From Candidatus Mediterraneibacter tabaqchaliae (GTDB lineage Bacteria > Bacillota > Clostridia > Lachnospirales > Lachnospiraceae), in the NCBI GenBank assembly GCA_019120595.1, contig DWUV01000144.1:1-33649 (forward strand): a DNA stretch of 33,649 nucleotides, given 5' to 3'. The notes beneath the pieces were generated by a model, which made no database searches, was not told where the DNA came from, and was given only the letters and a program-made list of their open reading frames with translations. Position numbers and translations under genes: made by a program. Below, one piece after another: positions 6,730 to 14,922 of the stretch. Within the stretch, counting starts at the first letter, position 1; each line of letters opens with the position of its first letter.

Positions 6730-8946
6730 ATGAAGCATCTTGTCATTGCTGAAAAACCTTCCGTCGGCCGCGACATCGCGCGGGTACTCGGCTGCGGAAA
6801 GAAAAACAATTCCTGTATGGAAGGAGAAAAATACGTTGTCACCTGGGCGCTTGGCCATCTGGTCACGCTGGCCGATCCGGAAGAATACGGCAGTCAGTAT
6901 AAGACCTGGAGCATGGATACACTGCCCATGCTTCCCGATCCCTGGAAGCTGGCCGTCATCGGCCAGACCGCCCGCCAGTACCGCGCCGTAAAAGAACAGA
7001 TCTTCCGCAGGGATATATCTGATATCATCATCGCCACCGACGCCGGACGGGAAGGCGAGCTGGTCGCCCGGTGGATCCTCGAGAAGGCCGGGAATAAAAA
7101 GCCGGTGAAGCGTCTCTGGATCTCATCCGTGACCGACAAGGCGATCCGGGAAGGCTTCGCTCACCTGAAGCCGGGGAAAGATTACGAAAATCTGTATCAT
7201 GCCGCCGTGGCCCGCGCAGAATCCGACTGGGTCGTAGGCATCAATGCCACCCGTGCGCTCACCTGCAGATATAACGCCCAGCTTTCCTGCGGCCGGGTAC
7301 AGACCCCCACCCTGGCAATGATCGCAGCCCGGGAAGAAGAAATTAAAAAGTTTGTTCCGAAATCTTATTATGGATTAAGAATCTCTTGCAGAGGAATTAC
7401 TTTTATCTGGAATGACGCGAAATCCAACTCAGACCGGACCTTTGATAAAGCCCGGATCGAGGCCGTCCAGAAAGCGGTACGCGGGAAAGAACTGCATGTC
7501 ACGGAGATCCGGAAGAAATCAAAGAAATCCTTCGCCCCGGCGCTTTACGACCTGACCGCGCTGCAGCGGGAAGCGAACCAGCGGTACGGATATTCTGCCA
7601 AAGAGACGCTGAACATCATGCAGCGCCTGTACGAGAATCATAAGGTCCTGACCTACCCGCGCACGGATTCCCGCTATCTCACTTCCGATATCGTGCCCAC
7701 ACTGAAAGAACGGCTTCAGGCATGCGCCGTCGGCCCTTACAGAAAGACCGCGGCACAACTTGCCAGGCATGACATCCGGGCGGATAAATCTTTTGTCAAT
7801 AATGCAAAAGTATCGGACCATCACGCCATTATCCCGACCGAGCAGTTCATCCGCCTGGAGCAGCTGTCAAACGAAGAGCGCAGGATCTACGATCTGGTCG
7901 TCCGCCGGTTCCTTGCCGTCCTCTCCCCGGCATGCGAATACGAGGAGACAACCCTGACCGGGTCGATCGGAAACGAAACATTCCGCGCAAAGGGAAATGT
8001 GATCCTGAAGGCCGGATGGCGGGAGATCTATGGCTCCGGCTGGCAGGATCCGGAGTCGGATGATGAAGAAGGCTTTGAAAATGACCCGGCAGACAGCCTG
8101 CTCCCCGGATCAGCATCCATCCCATTTAAAGAAGGGGCGGACCTTGCGGCAGACGCCATCCGGATCACGGAGGGACAGACCAGACCGCCCGCTTATTTTA
8201 CCGAAGGCACCCTGATCGCAGCCATGGAAAATCCGGTGCGCTACATGCAGCACCAGGACCGCACCCTGGCCCGAACCCTCGGAGAGACCGGCGGTCTCGG
8301 GACCGTCGCCACCCGGGCCGACATTATCGAGAAACTTTTTGCCGGCTTCCTCATGGAGAAAAAAGGCAGCGAGATCCACCTCACCTCCAAAGGGAAACAG
8401 CTCCTCTCTCTGGTGCCCGCAGACCTGAAAAGCCCTGAGCTTACCGCCCAGTGGGAACTGCGCCTGAAAGCCATCGCCCAGGGAAAAGAGTCCGATAAAA
8501 AATTCATGTCCGAAATCGAAACTTACACCCGGTCACTGATCAGCCAGATCAAGAATGCGGACGGAACATTCCGGCACGATAACCTGACCCGGCATAAATG
8601 CCCACAGTGCGGGAAGCTCATGCTGGAAGCAAACGGGAAACACGGAAAAATGCTCGTCTGCCAGGACCGCGAATGCGGATACCGGGAAACCATCTCCCGC
8701 CGCACCAACGCCCGCTGCCCGGTCTGCCATAAGAAAATGGAACTGGTCGGAAAAGGGGACGCCCAGCGGTTCGTCTGCTCCTGCGGACACAAAGAAAAAC
8801 TGAGCGCTTTCCAGGAACGGAAAAAGAAAGAAGGGAAAGGTGCAGGCAAACGGGATGTGGCCGCCTATATGCGGAAGCAGGAAAAAGAAACGAACGCGCC
8901 GATCAACAACGCGTTCGCAGAAGCTTTTAAAAACCTGAAGTTATAA
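6730..8946 (+). CDS. topB: DNA topoisomerase III (type IA)
   Basis: A 738-residue type IA topoisomerase that passes single strands and decatenates DNA. The start was moved from 6613 to the ATG at 6730 (MKHLVIAEKPSVGRDIA...), since the toprim domain begins there, the promoter lies upstream at 6655-6683, and CGGAGA precedes the codon. Visible motifs are the toprim glutamate in AEKPS, ATDAGREGEL, and the active-site tyrosine in TYPRTDSRYL (Y309). Two C-terminal zinc ribbons follow, CPQCGK...CQDREC (from about 623) and CPVCHKK...CSCG, then a lysine-rich tail. The length and zinc ribbons resemble the TopB of Firmicute chromosomes and of integrative elements. No conjugation genes are near, so a chromosomal housekeeping role is likelier. 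Confidence 0.96.
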   Translation: MKHLVIAEKPSVGRDIARVLGCGKKNNSCMEGEKYVVTWALGHLVTLADPEEYGSQYKTWSMDTLPMLPDPWKLAVIGQTARQYRAVKEQIFRRDISDIIIATDAGREGELVARWILEKAGNKKPVKRLWISSVTDKAIREGFAHLKPGKDYENLYHAAVARAESDWVVGINATRALTCRYNAQLSCGRVQTPTLAMIAAREEEIKKFVPKSYYGLRISCRGITFIWNDAKSNSDRTFDKARIEAVQKAVRGKELHVTEIRKKSKKSFAPALYDLTALQREANQRYGYSAKETLNIMQRLYENHKVLTYPRTDSRYLTSDIVPTLKERLQACAVGPYRKTAAQLARHDIRADKSFVNNAKVSDHHAIIPTEQFIRLEQLSNEERRIYDLVVRRFLAVLSPACEYEETTLTGSIGNETFRAKGNVILKAGWREIYGSGWQDPESDDEEGFENDPADSLLPGSASIPFKEGADLAADAIRITEGQTRPPAYFTEGTLIAAMENPVRYMQHQDRTLARTLGETGGLGTVATRADIIEKLFAGFLMEKKGSEIHLTSKGKQLLSLVPADLKSPELTAQWELRLKAIAQGKESDKKFMSEIETYTRSLISQIKNADGTFRHDNLTRHKCPQCGKLMLEANGKHGKMLVCQDRECGYRETISRRTNARCPVCHKKMELVGKGDAQRFVCSCGHKEKLSAFQERKKKEGKGAGKRDVAAYMRKQEKETNAPINNAFAEAFKNLKL

Positions 8947-8986
8947 AACATAATCGTGCACCACAATATCTTCGCCGCAATATTAT

Positions 8987-9020
8987 AAGGGATGTCTTCA
9001 TCGGAGCATCCCTTCTTTTA
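8987..9020. terminator. Terminator between convergent topB and the PH-domain operon
   Basis: AAGGGATG (8987-8994) pairs with CATCCCTT (9007-9014), followed by CTTTTA on the plus strand. The stem overlaps the stop codon of the convergent minus-strand gene. Confidence 0.6.
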
Positions 9021-10617
9021 TGATCTCTTCCCCGTTTCCTTTAAAATACGGGATCGAGTGCGATGTATTTGCAGACGAAGCGAGCAGATGGATCTCTCCT
9101 TTCCGGATACCGCAGGCCTTTGCCAGAGGGTTTCTGGAAAAGCAGACGTACTGGATCTTCCGGTATCTCACGATCAGGTACGTCCTTGCGAAATACCCTT
9201 TCGCCAGCTTCAGGAAGTCGTTTCCCGCCAGCGAGCCATCCGTCAGATATTTCAGGATCATTCCCGCCGCCAGGCAGAATTCAAGCGCTGCTGCCCCCGC
9301 GGCTGCCCAAAGGGCATATTCCGGCATCGCGGAAGCGCACACTGCCGCGCAGGCTGCCACGATCACCGTATAGATCAGCGCCGGGACAGACCATGCCGCC
9401 CAGACAGAGGAAGGCTGGCGCTCCACCGCCGCGCCCGCCGCATCCAGAAACTCCGGGAGCAGGGCTGTCAGCCGCTCATTCAGCTTCGCTTCTGTCGAAT
9501 ACAGGATGAGGAAGGAATTCTTCTCATCATTGTCATCGCCCATCCCCACATTGACGATCTCCGCCATGTACCGTTTCCCGAGACGCGCGACAAAGGACTG
9601 CTTCAGCCGCAGCGCCTGTATCTTATCCACAGGGACCGTGTACTCCACTTTCTTGAAAAATCCGTATCGGATATAGATCTTATCCCCGCGCCGTTTCGCA
9701 CGGAAATCATAATACCTGACAAAGTCTTTGACCGTATCCCACAGGGCGGACGCAACGATCAGGGCTGCCACAAGAACACCTGACGCCGCGCCGATCAGTG
9801 TCTGAGCTGCATCCGGGCTTCCCACGATCCGGAATACCGTGCCCACCGCCCCGGCGATACCGAGTATGATGACCGCTACAGACAGGATATTCACCGAGAA
9901 TAATCCATGCTGCAGGATATCGGCCAGATCAGAGCGCACGTCATAATCCTCAGTCTCAGCCGCATCCCCGGCCGGCGTCATCCCCGCCTCTCTCAGGGTC
10001 TCCCCCGGCGCGCCCGCTGCCGCCTGCTGCGCAGAAAAACCCTTCCCGGCTCCCGACTCCGCGTCACGGATCCGCCTCGTCACCTCCTGCTTAAACGCCA
10101 GGGCTTCCGCCTTTTTCAGGACGATCCTCACATCCGTGCTGTCCGCGGTGGAGCGGCTGTTTGTATCCAGCTTGACCTTGCACGTTCCCAGGAGCATCTC
10201 AAAGAGATTCTGCTCAGTATTAATATTGGAAATATTCCGGATGCCAATGGTATTTTTCTTTTTATTCAAAGTGTTCCTCTCGATCACGACCGCGTTGTCC
10301 TGGAGAGATATGTAAGTCTTTGACCAGACGGCAAACTGGAGCGCGATGACAGCGAGGAAAAACAGGATCAGTCCCAGATTGACCAGCAGCCATTTCCCGT
10401 CCATAAATTCCAGCCCTGACTCCATCAGTTCATCGATATTCTCCAGCAGGGACGGGACCAGCACGATCAGAAGCGCGATCAGAAGCCCGCCTGTCTGCTC
10501 CGCGATGATAGAAATGTGATTGCGGAACCGCATGCCCTGTGTTTTCTCTGTCTGTTTCTTCTCTGTCTTCGCCTCCGCCTGTCCGCCTGACGGATTTTCT
10601 TTGTCTTTCACATTCAT
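8998..10617 (-). CDS. Multi-PH-domain membrane protein, YdbT-like
   Basis: A 539-residue integral membrane protein resembling B. subtilis YdbT, with bacterial PH (bPH2/DUF304) domains between pairs of membrane helices. The N-terminal ~30 residues are charged and low complexity. Hydrophobic pairs occur at about 35-60 and 75-98, 235-262 and 270-295, and 405-450. The bPH2 segments between them carry the pattern I(x)NI(x)TEQNLFEMLLG and VPVDKIQALRLKQSF. The ATG overlaps the stop of the upstream YdbS-like gene (ATGA), so the two are translationally coupled. In B. subtilis the ydbS-ydbT pair has been linked to resistance to some bacteriocins. The precise function is unknown; an envelope or membrane-lipid role is inferred. 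Confidence 0.85.
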   Translation of the reverse strand: MNVKDKENPSGGQAEAKTEKKQTEKTQGMRFRNHISIIAEQTGGLLIALLIVLVPSLLENIDELMESGLEFMDGKWLLVNLGLILFFLAVIALQFAVWSKTYISLQDNAVVIERNTLNKKKNTIGIRNISNINTEQNLFEMLLGTCKVKLDTNSRSTADSTDVRIVLKKAEALAFKQEVTRRIRDAESGAGKGFSAQQAAAGAPGETLREAGMTPAGDAAETEDYDVRSDLADILQHGLFSVNILSVAVIILGIAGAVGTVFRIVGSPDAAQTLIGAASGVLVAALIVASALWDTVKDFVRYYDFRAKRRGDKIYIRYGFFKKVEYTVPVDKIQALRLKQSFVARLGKRYMAEIVNVGMGDDNDEKNSFLILYSTEAKLNERLTALLPEFLDAAGAAVERQPSSVWAAWSVPALIYTVIVAACAAVCASAMPEYALWAAAGAAALEFCLAAGMILKYLTDGSLAGNDFLKLAKGYFARTYLIVRYRKIQYVCFSRNPLAKACGIRKGEIHLLASSANTSHSIPYFKGNGEEIIKEGMLR

Positions 10618-11096
10618 TCGCTCTCACCTGCCCTCTGCCCTGCGGCGATCTCATTGATCCTCCTGCGCAGGGTCTCCGCGATCTGCTCTGCCCGCTCCTC
10701 CTCGAGAAATTCCAGCGTTACATCGCCGCCCCCTGTAGTCACGATCACCTTTGCCACGCCGAACATCTGGTCGATCGGCCCTTTCTTTGTCTGCAGCTTG
10801 TGCAGGCGCTCGATCGGGACAATGTTGCGTTTCACGAACAGGTACCCTTCTATGATGTCAATGCATTCGTCATTGATGCTGTACCGGTAGCGGTTGTAGC
10901 GGAAATAGGGGCTGACCGCGACGTCAAAAAGGATCAGCACGGCAAGGATCAGCGAGATCCATTTCCCTGCGGTCAGATCTTCGGGAAAGATCCAGAAATA
11001 ATCCACCGCGCCGATGACCGCCAGGACGACTGCGCCGGTGATGATCCCCGCCACATACATACAGTACAGAGCACGTTTCGATAAGTTCTCATACAT
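10614..11096 (-). CDS. PH-domain membrane protein, YdbS-like
   Basis: A 160-residue protein with two adjacent membrane helices (about 10-32 and 45-62) followed by one cytoplasmic bPH2 domain containing YRYSINDECIDIIEGYLF, the RNIVPIERLHKLQTKKGPID segment and GGGDVTLEFLEEERAE, the classical YdbS pattern. GGAGGAAACAAC precedes the ATG. It overlaps the downstream YdbT-like gene by 4 nt. The upstream neighbour on the same strand is the enolase-like gene, separated by a hairpin at 11132-11172, so the three may be only partly co-transcribed. Confidence 0.88.
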   Translation of the reverse strand: MYENLSKRALYCMYVAGIITGAVVLAVIGAVDYFWIFPEDLTAGKWISLILAVLILFDVAVSPYFRYNRYRYSINDECIDIIEGYLFVKRNIVPIERLHKLQTKKGPIDQMFGVAKVIVTTGGGDVTLEFLEEERAEQIAETLRRRINEIAAGQRAGESE

Positions 11097-11131
11097 TGTT
11101 GTTTCCTCCGTTTCTGCGGAAATAAAAGGCG

Positions 11132-11172
11132 TCCCGCATATTGTACTATGAGTTTAATACAATAATACGGGA
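11132..11172 (-). terminator. Hairpin between the enolase-like gene and the ydbS-like gene
   Basis: TCCCGCATATTGTA (11132-11145) pairs imperfectly with TACAATAATACGGGA (11158-11172). On the minus strand it is followed by CGCCTTTTATTT, a modest T-run. It probably gives partial termination after the enolase-like gene. Confidence 0.55.
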
Positions 11173-11186
11173 TGTCACTCCTTCTG

Positions 11187-12464
11187 TCAATCTCTTTCTG
11201 TCTCCGGCCCTTCCATCTTTTCCCCGATCCGGAGCAGACGGTTATACTTCGACGTCTGCTCAGAGCGGCAGGGCGCTCCTGCCTTGATCTGACCGGCATT
11301 GAACGCTGCCGCGATATCTGCGATAAAGGGATCCTCCGTCTCCCCCGGGGAGCGGGAGATCACTGTACGGTAACCTGCTTCCTGCGCTGTCCTGATCACT
11401 TGAAACACGCCGCTCAGCGTACTGATCCGGTTCGCCCTGACCAGGACTGCATTCGCCGCGCCCAGGCTGCGGCCCTTTTTGATCCGCTCTGCATCTGCGG
11501 CAAAAAGCGCGTCTCCCACAAGCTGCACCCGGTTTCCCGCCCGTTCAGTCAGGATCCGCCAGCCGTCCCAGTCTTCCCGGTCCAGAGGGTCTTCTATGGA
11601 ACAGACCGGGAACTCGGATATCAGCTCTTCATAATATCGTATCCTCTCTTCTGTCGTCCATACCTGACTTTGCTTCTCCACGCCCGGTGCGTACGCCTGC
11701 CGGTCCGGGTCATCCCCCTCCGGCGCCGATGCGCCAAGGGCAAACCACAGATCTTTTCCCATGCGGTATCCCCGCCGCTCAGCAGCGTCCCGGATCATCC
11801 GCAGAGCTTCCCGCACGTCCCGGACCGCCGCGGAAAGCGCGCCATCCTCTCCCGCGGCAGCGAAATATCCTCTGTCTTTTAAAACATGTTGCAGAGAATG
11901 ACAGACTTCGGTGCACATCCGGAGCTGCCCGCAGAAAGACCGCCCCTCCCTTGCCGGAACGATCATAAACTCCCGGATGCCCGGCTGGCTGTCCCGGCAG
12001 GATCCCGCATTCATTATATTCATCACAGGCACCGGCAGATTCACTGCCCGCACGCCGCCCAGGTAACGGTACAGCGGAAGCCTCAGCGCCTTGCCGGCTG
12101 CACGCGCCGCCGCTATGGAAACGCTCAGCAGGGCGCTGTTCTCCGGATCTCTTTCCCCCGGTCCGCCTGCTGCCCGGAGCAGCGCCCGGTCGATCTCCGC
12201 CTGGCAGAATACATTCCTGCCGATGATCTCCTCCGCGGCCCTGCTGTTTATATTTTCCACCGCCTGCCTGATCCCGCACTCCCGACCTCTGCCGCCCTCG
12301 CCCGGCTCTGATGCATTATTCTGCCTGCCGGAAGCTCCTGATGGCACTGACGCCCTTCCGACCACATCCTCCCCGGCCAGCACCTCTGCCTCAATGGCAG
12401 GATTCCCTCTGGAATCCAGTATCTCTCTCGCGTATACGTCCCTGATCAAAAGCTGCCTCTCCAT
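11187..12464 (-). CDS. Enolase paralogue with degraded active site (putative pseudoenolase)
   Basis: A 425-residue protein that aligns with enolase end to end: DVYAREILDSRGNPAIEAEV, VPSGAS, PVPVMNIMNAG, IREFMIVP, CSIEDPLD, VQLVGDALF, SPGETEDPFIADIA and QIKAGAP. By eye against yeast numbering, E168, E295, D320 and K396 are kept (E165, E291, D318, K394). H159 is C156, E211 is D207, the Mg ligand D246 is G244, the catalytic base K345 is R343, and H373 is R371. An enzyme without the base and a metal ligand should not make phosphoenolpyruvate. The frame is open over the full length with a good ribosome site (AGGAGG, 9 nt from ATG), so it is not a decaying pseudogene. No signal peptide. It precedes two PH-domain membrane protein genes. 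A non-enzymatic role is inferred; none is known to me. Confidence 0.88.
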   Translation of the reverse strand: MERQLLIRDVYAREILDSRGNPAIEAEVLAGEDVVGRASVPSGASGRQNNASEPGEGGRGRECGIRQAVENINSRAAEEIIGRNVFCQAEIDRALLRAAGGPGERDPENSALLSVSIAAARAAGKALRLPLYRYLGGVRAVNLPVPVMNIMNAGSCRDSQPGIREFMIVPAREGRSFCGQLRMCTEVCHSLQHVLKDRGYFAAAGEDGALSAAVRDVREALRMIRDAAERRGYRMGKDLWFALGASAPEGDDPDRQAYAPGVEKQSQVWTTEERIRYYEELISEFPVCSIEDPLDREDWDGWRILTERAGNRVQLVGDALFAADAERIKKGRSLGAANAVLVRANRISTLSGVFQVIRTAQEAGYRTVISRSPGETEDPFIADIAAAFNAGQIKAGAPCRSEQTSKYNRLLRIGEKMEGPETERD

Positions 12465-12534
12465 GCTCCGTATCCTCCTGCCCTGTAAAATCTGTGTGTG
12501 ATATAGTTTCTCCCCAGTCCGCCGCCTTAATGCG

Positions 12535-12563
12535 TTGACTTTTTAGATTCCAGAGATTACAAT
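12535..12563 (+). promoter_or_regulatory. yitT promoter, second copy of the topB-type module
   Basis: TTGACT (12535-12540), 17-bp spacer, TACAAT (12558-12563), followed by TCGGGTAG. The spacer shares ATTCCAGAGAT with the topB promoter. The 5' untranslated region is only about 20 nt and holds ACAGGAGG. Confidence 0.78.
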
Positions 12564-12588
12564 TCGGGTAGAGGGACAGGAGGCCAAT

Positions 12589-13431
12589 ATGAAAAACAGA
12601 TTCCAGTATTTTTTCATGCTGACATTCAGCACCCTGCTGATCGCAGCCGGGACTTATTTTTTCAAATTCACAAATAACTTCACATTCGGAGGCATTACGG
12701 GACTTGCTGTGCTCGTGGCAAAAACCGGCGCCATCTCCGCCGGGGATTTCAACCTGATCATGAGCATGATCCTCCTGGTGATCGGACTGGTCATCCTCGG
12801 AAAAGGATTTGCCGCAAAAACCGCATACTGCAGCATCCTCCTTTCTGTCGCCCTCTCGGCGATGGAACGGTTTTTCCCGATGGACGGCCCGTTTACCGAC
12901 CAGCCTATGCTGGAGCTTTGCTTTGCCATTGCGCTTCCGGCGCTGGGTTCCGCCATCCTCTTTAATATCGGGGCTTCCAGCGGAGGCACGGATATCATTG
13001 CCATGATCCTGAAGAAATATTCCAGCTTTGATATCGGGCGCGCCCTGCTCGTATCGGACGCGCTGATCACAGGGGCAGGATTCTTTGTATTTGATATAGA
13101 GACCGGACTGTATTCGCTTCTCGGCCTGGCGATCCGTTCTTTCATGATCGATACTTTTATCGAGAGCTTTAACCTGTCCAAATACTTTAATGTCGTGTGC
13201 GACCACCCGGAGCCGATCTGCGACTTCATCGTTCACACTCTGGGGCGCAGCGCCAGCGTCTGCCATGCAAAAGGCGCTTATTCCGGCAAGGATAAATATA
13301 TTATCCTGACTGCACTGAACAGAGTCCAGGCAGTCAAGCTGAGAAATTATATCCGCGAAAATGACAAAGAAGCCTTTATCCTGATCTCCAATACAAGCGA
13401 GATCATAGGCAAAGGCTTCCATAGTGTATAA
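12589..13431 (+). CDS. YitT-family membrane protein (DUF161/DUF2179)
   Basis: A 280-residue integral membrane protein with five or six hydrophobic segments in the first ~190 residues, including the family signatures NFTFGGITGLA and GASSGGTDIIAMIL. A cytoplasmic DUF2179 domain follows (about 200-280) with the GAYSGKDKYIILTALNR motif and the final ISNTSEIIGKGF. The family is widespread in Firmicutes in many paralogues; its substrate is not established. ACAGGAGG precedes the ATG. It is transcribed alone, divergent from the enolase-like gene, from a promoter module it shares with topB. Confidence 0.92.
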   Translation: MKNRFQYFFMLTFSTLLIAAGTYFFKFTNNFTFGGITGLAVLVAKTGAISAGDFNLIMSMILLVIGLVILGKGFAAKTAYCSILLSVALSAMERFFPMDGPFTDQPMLELCFAIALPALGSAILFNIGASSGGTDIIAMILKKYSSFDIGRALLVSDALITGAGFFVFDIETGLYSLLGLAIRSFMIDTFIESFNLSKYFNVVCDHPEPICDFIVHTLGRSASVCHAKGAYSGKDKYIILTALNRVQAVKLRNYIRENDKEAFILISNTSEIIGKGFHSV

Positions 13432-13452
13432 GTATGCAGTTATCCGCTGTAT

Positions 13453-13944
13453 CTACAGCCTGTGGTAATGGGGGATGATATCTTCATAATGCCCGTCTTT
13501 CATCAGAAAGCCGCCCGGTATGGTCCCAAGCTGCACAAAGCCCAGCTTTTTATAAAGTCTGAGGGCGTATGTGTTGCTGCTGACCACCGCGTTAAACTGA
13601 AGGATACGGAATCCGAGCTCTCTTCCTTTTCGCATACAGTGTTTTACCAGGATTTCCCCTATATGCTGTCCCCTCATGTCTGAGCGCACTGCGTAGCTGG
13701 CATTGCAGATATGTCCGCACCGCCCGACATTATTGGGGTGCAAGATATAGAGCCCCAGGACTTGTCCTGTTCCTTCATCGCGTGCGATCCCTGTAAAAGA
13801 CTGTTCTTCAAAAAACAGATGGCCGTTCTCCCTGGTCAGGGGTTCTGTCTGCGGAAATGCTACCCCTTCCTCTACAACCTGATTCCAGATCATAACCGCG
13901 CTCCCCAGATATTTGATTTCATATGGCTTTATCCTGATATCCAT
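13453..13944 (-). CDS. GNAT-family N-acetyltransferase
   Basis: A 163-residue single GNAT domain that would transfer an acyl group from an acyl-CoA to an amine. The coenzyme A-binding motif is MRGQHIGEILVKHCMRKG at about 95-112, preceded by the beta strand GHICNASYAVRSD. The C-terminal NTYALRLYKKLGFVQLGTIPGGF segment is the usual motif B. The substrate cannot be predicted. It begins 30 bp after the SleB-type hydrolase gene on the same strand and is probably its operon partner. A good GAGAGGAAG precedes the ATG. The 3' end is convergent with yitT, 21 bp apart. Confidence 0.88.
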   Translation of the reverse strand: MDIRIKPYEIKYLGSAVMIWNQVVEEGVAFPQTEPLTRENGHLFFEEQSFTGIARDEGTGQVLGLYILHPNNVGRCGHICNASYAVRSDMRGQHIGEILVKHCMRKGRELGFRILQFNAVVSSNTYALRLYKKLGFVQLGTIPGGFLMKDGHYEDIIPHYHRL

Positions 13945-13974
13945 TTTCTTCCTCTCCCTGCATAGTGATGTTCA

Positions 13975-14679
13975 TCAGTGGAAATAATGGTCTCCGATCT
14001 GTATTCCCCAGTTTCCGTTTCCGAAATAGAGGCAGCTGCCGACCGGGTTGCTTCCCGCAATTGCATCCGCAGCAGCCTGCCTTGCGGTCTCCGAATAGCT
14101 TCCGCTGGCAAGTACGGAATCCAGCCATCCCGTCATTGCAGGTCCGAACTGCCCGGACTGATAGATAACGTCCGTGATCGTATTCGGATATGCCCCGCTC
14201 TTTACCCGGTTCATGACCACCGCACCCACAGCGACCTGCCCCTCATAAGGCTGATTGCCTGCCTCGCAGTAGATCAGCGCGGCGAGCAGTTCCTGCTCGG
14301 AAGCCGCCACACTTGCAGCCTGTGCCTCCGCTGCCGCCTGGGCGGCCGCTGCCTCTTCCGCAGCCCTAGCTTCCGCCGCTGCCTGCTCCTCCGCAAGACG
14401 CTGCGCTTCTTCCGCCGCTCTGCGCTCTTCTTCAACTTTGATCAGATACGCCGTATGTGCTGCGTTGACCGCATCCTTCGTATCCTGTACAGCCTCCCCG
14501 CTGATCCCGCCTACGGTCTCAGCAGGATCCCACTGAAAGATCTCATCCCGAATGTACGTACTCTGTTCTGCATTTCTGTCATTTTCTGCCGCCAGACTGG
14601 TAAATCCTGTAAGCAGCAAGGCACTCGCCGCTGCTGCATACAGAGACAGCAGGACGCGCCTGTTGTAATTATGTTTCAT
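13975..14679 (-). CDS. Secreted SleB-type cell wall hydrolase
   Basis: A 234-residue exported protein. A signal peptide (about 1-30, NRRVLLSLYAAAASALLL, cleavage after SLAA) is followed by a short linker, then an Ala/Glu-rich coiled coil (about 80-125), then a hydrolase_2/SleB domain to the end. The domain starts with EQELLAALIYCEAGNQPYEG, where the glutamate in YCEA is the expected catalytic residue, and ends with GSCLYFGNGNW and GDHYFH. SleB-type enzymes are lytic transglycosylases of peptidoglycan; in gut Clostridia such proteins act in spore cortex lysis or vegetative wall turnover. A coiled coil before a wall hydrolase resembles autoinhibitory arrangements. AGAGGAGGAG precedes the ATG; a consensus promoter lies at 14783-14811. 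Confidence 0.9.
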   Translation of the reverse strand: MKHNYNRRVLLSLYAAAASALLLTGFTSLAAENDRNAEQSTYIRDEIFQWDPAETVGGISGEAVQDTKDAVNAAHTAYLIKVEEERRAAEEAQRLAEEQAAAEARAAEEAAAAQAAAEAQAASVAASEQELLAALIYCEAGNQPYEGQVAVGAVVMNRVKSGAYPNTITDVIYQSGQFGPAMTGWLDSVLASGSYSETARQAAADAIAGSNPVGSCLYFGNGNWGIQIGDHYFH

Positions 14680-14782
14680 ATACTCCTCCTCTAACCTGTT
14701 GCAATATCATTACGATATCTTTTAAAATATATGCATATATTTAAAATAATATTACAGATATTACAAAAGTGTTACGGGTGGC

Positions 14783-14811
14783 ATTATAATACAGGATTTT
14801 CCGTTTGTCAA
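14783..14811 (-). promoter_or_regulatory. Consensus promoter of the SleB-type hydrolase
   Basis: On the minus strand TTGACA (14811-14806), a 17-bp spacer and TATAAT (14788-14783) are a perfect sigma-A match. Just downstream lie three hexamers, CGTAAC (14776-14771), TGTAAT (14765-14760) and TGTAAT (14756-14751). The first two are spaced by 5 nt as in WalR boxes. An 18-bp perfect AT-rich palindrome AAATATATGCATATATTT lies at 14725-14742. Confidence 0.85.
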
Positions 14812-14878
14812 CTTTTTTATTTACTTCTTTTTTCCACTTTCTTTATTGTACTTTTTATTCGGTCTCTCTGCTGTAATC

Positions 14879-14917
14879 AAAAAATGAACGGGGTCTGACC
14901 CCGTTCACATTTTTTTC
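14879..14917 (-). terminator. Intrinsic terminator of ribU
   Basis: TGAACGGGGT (14885-14894) and ACCCCGTTCA (14898-14907) form a perfect 10-bp stem with loop CTG. Six T residues follow on the minus strand, and an A/T tract on the other side makes it bidirectional. The stem core is the same GGGGTC/GACCCC palindrome seen at 3443-3459. Confidence 0.9.
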
Positions 14918-14922
14918 ACACT

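Noticed and set aside
8992-9783. 263-residue plus-strand ORF opposite the YdbT-like gene
   Set aside because: Arg/His-rich shadow with no ribosome site; the minus-strand gene has recognisable PH domains.
12391-13422. 343-residue minus-strand ORF opposite yitT
   Set aside because: It is the mirror of a well-recognised YitT gene, has no ribosome site and its protein is charged low-complexity sequence without a family pattern.
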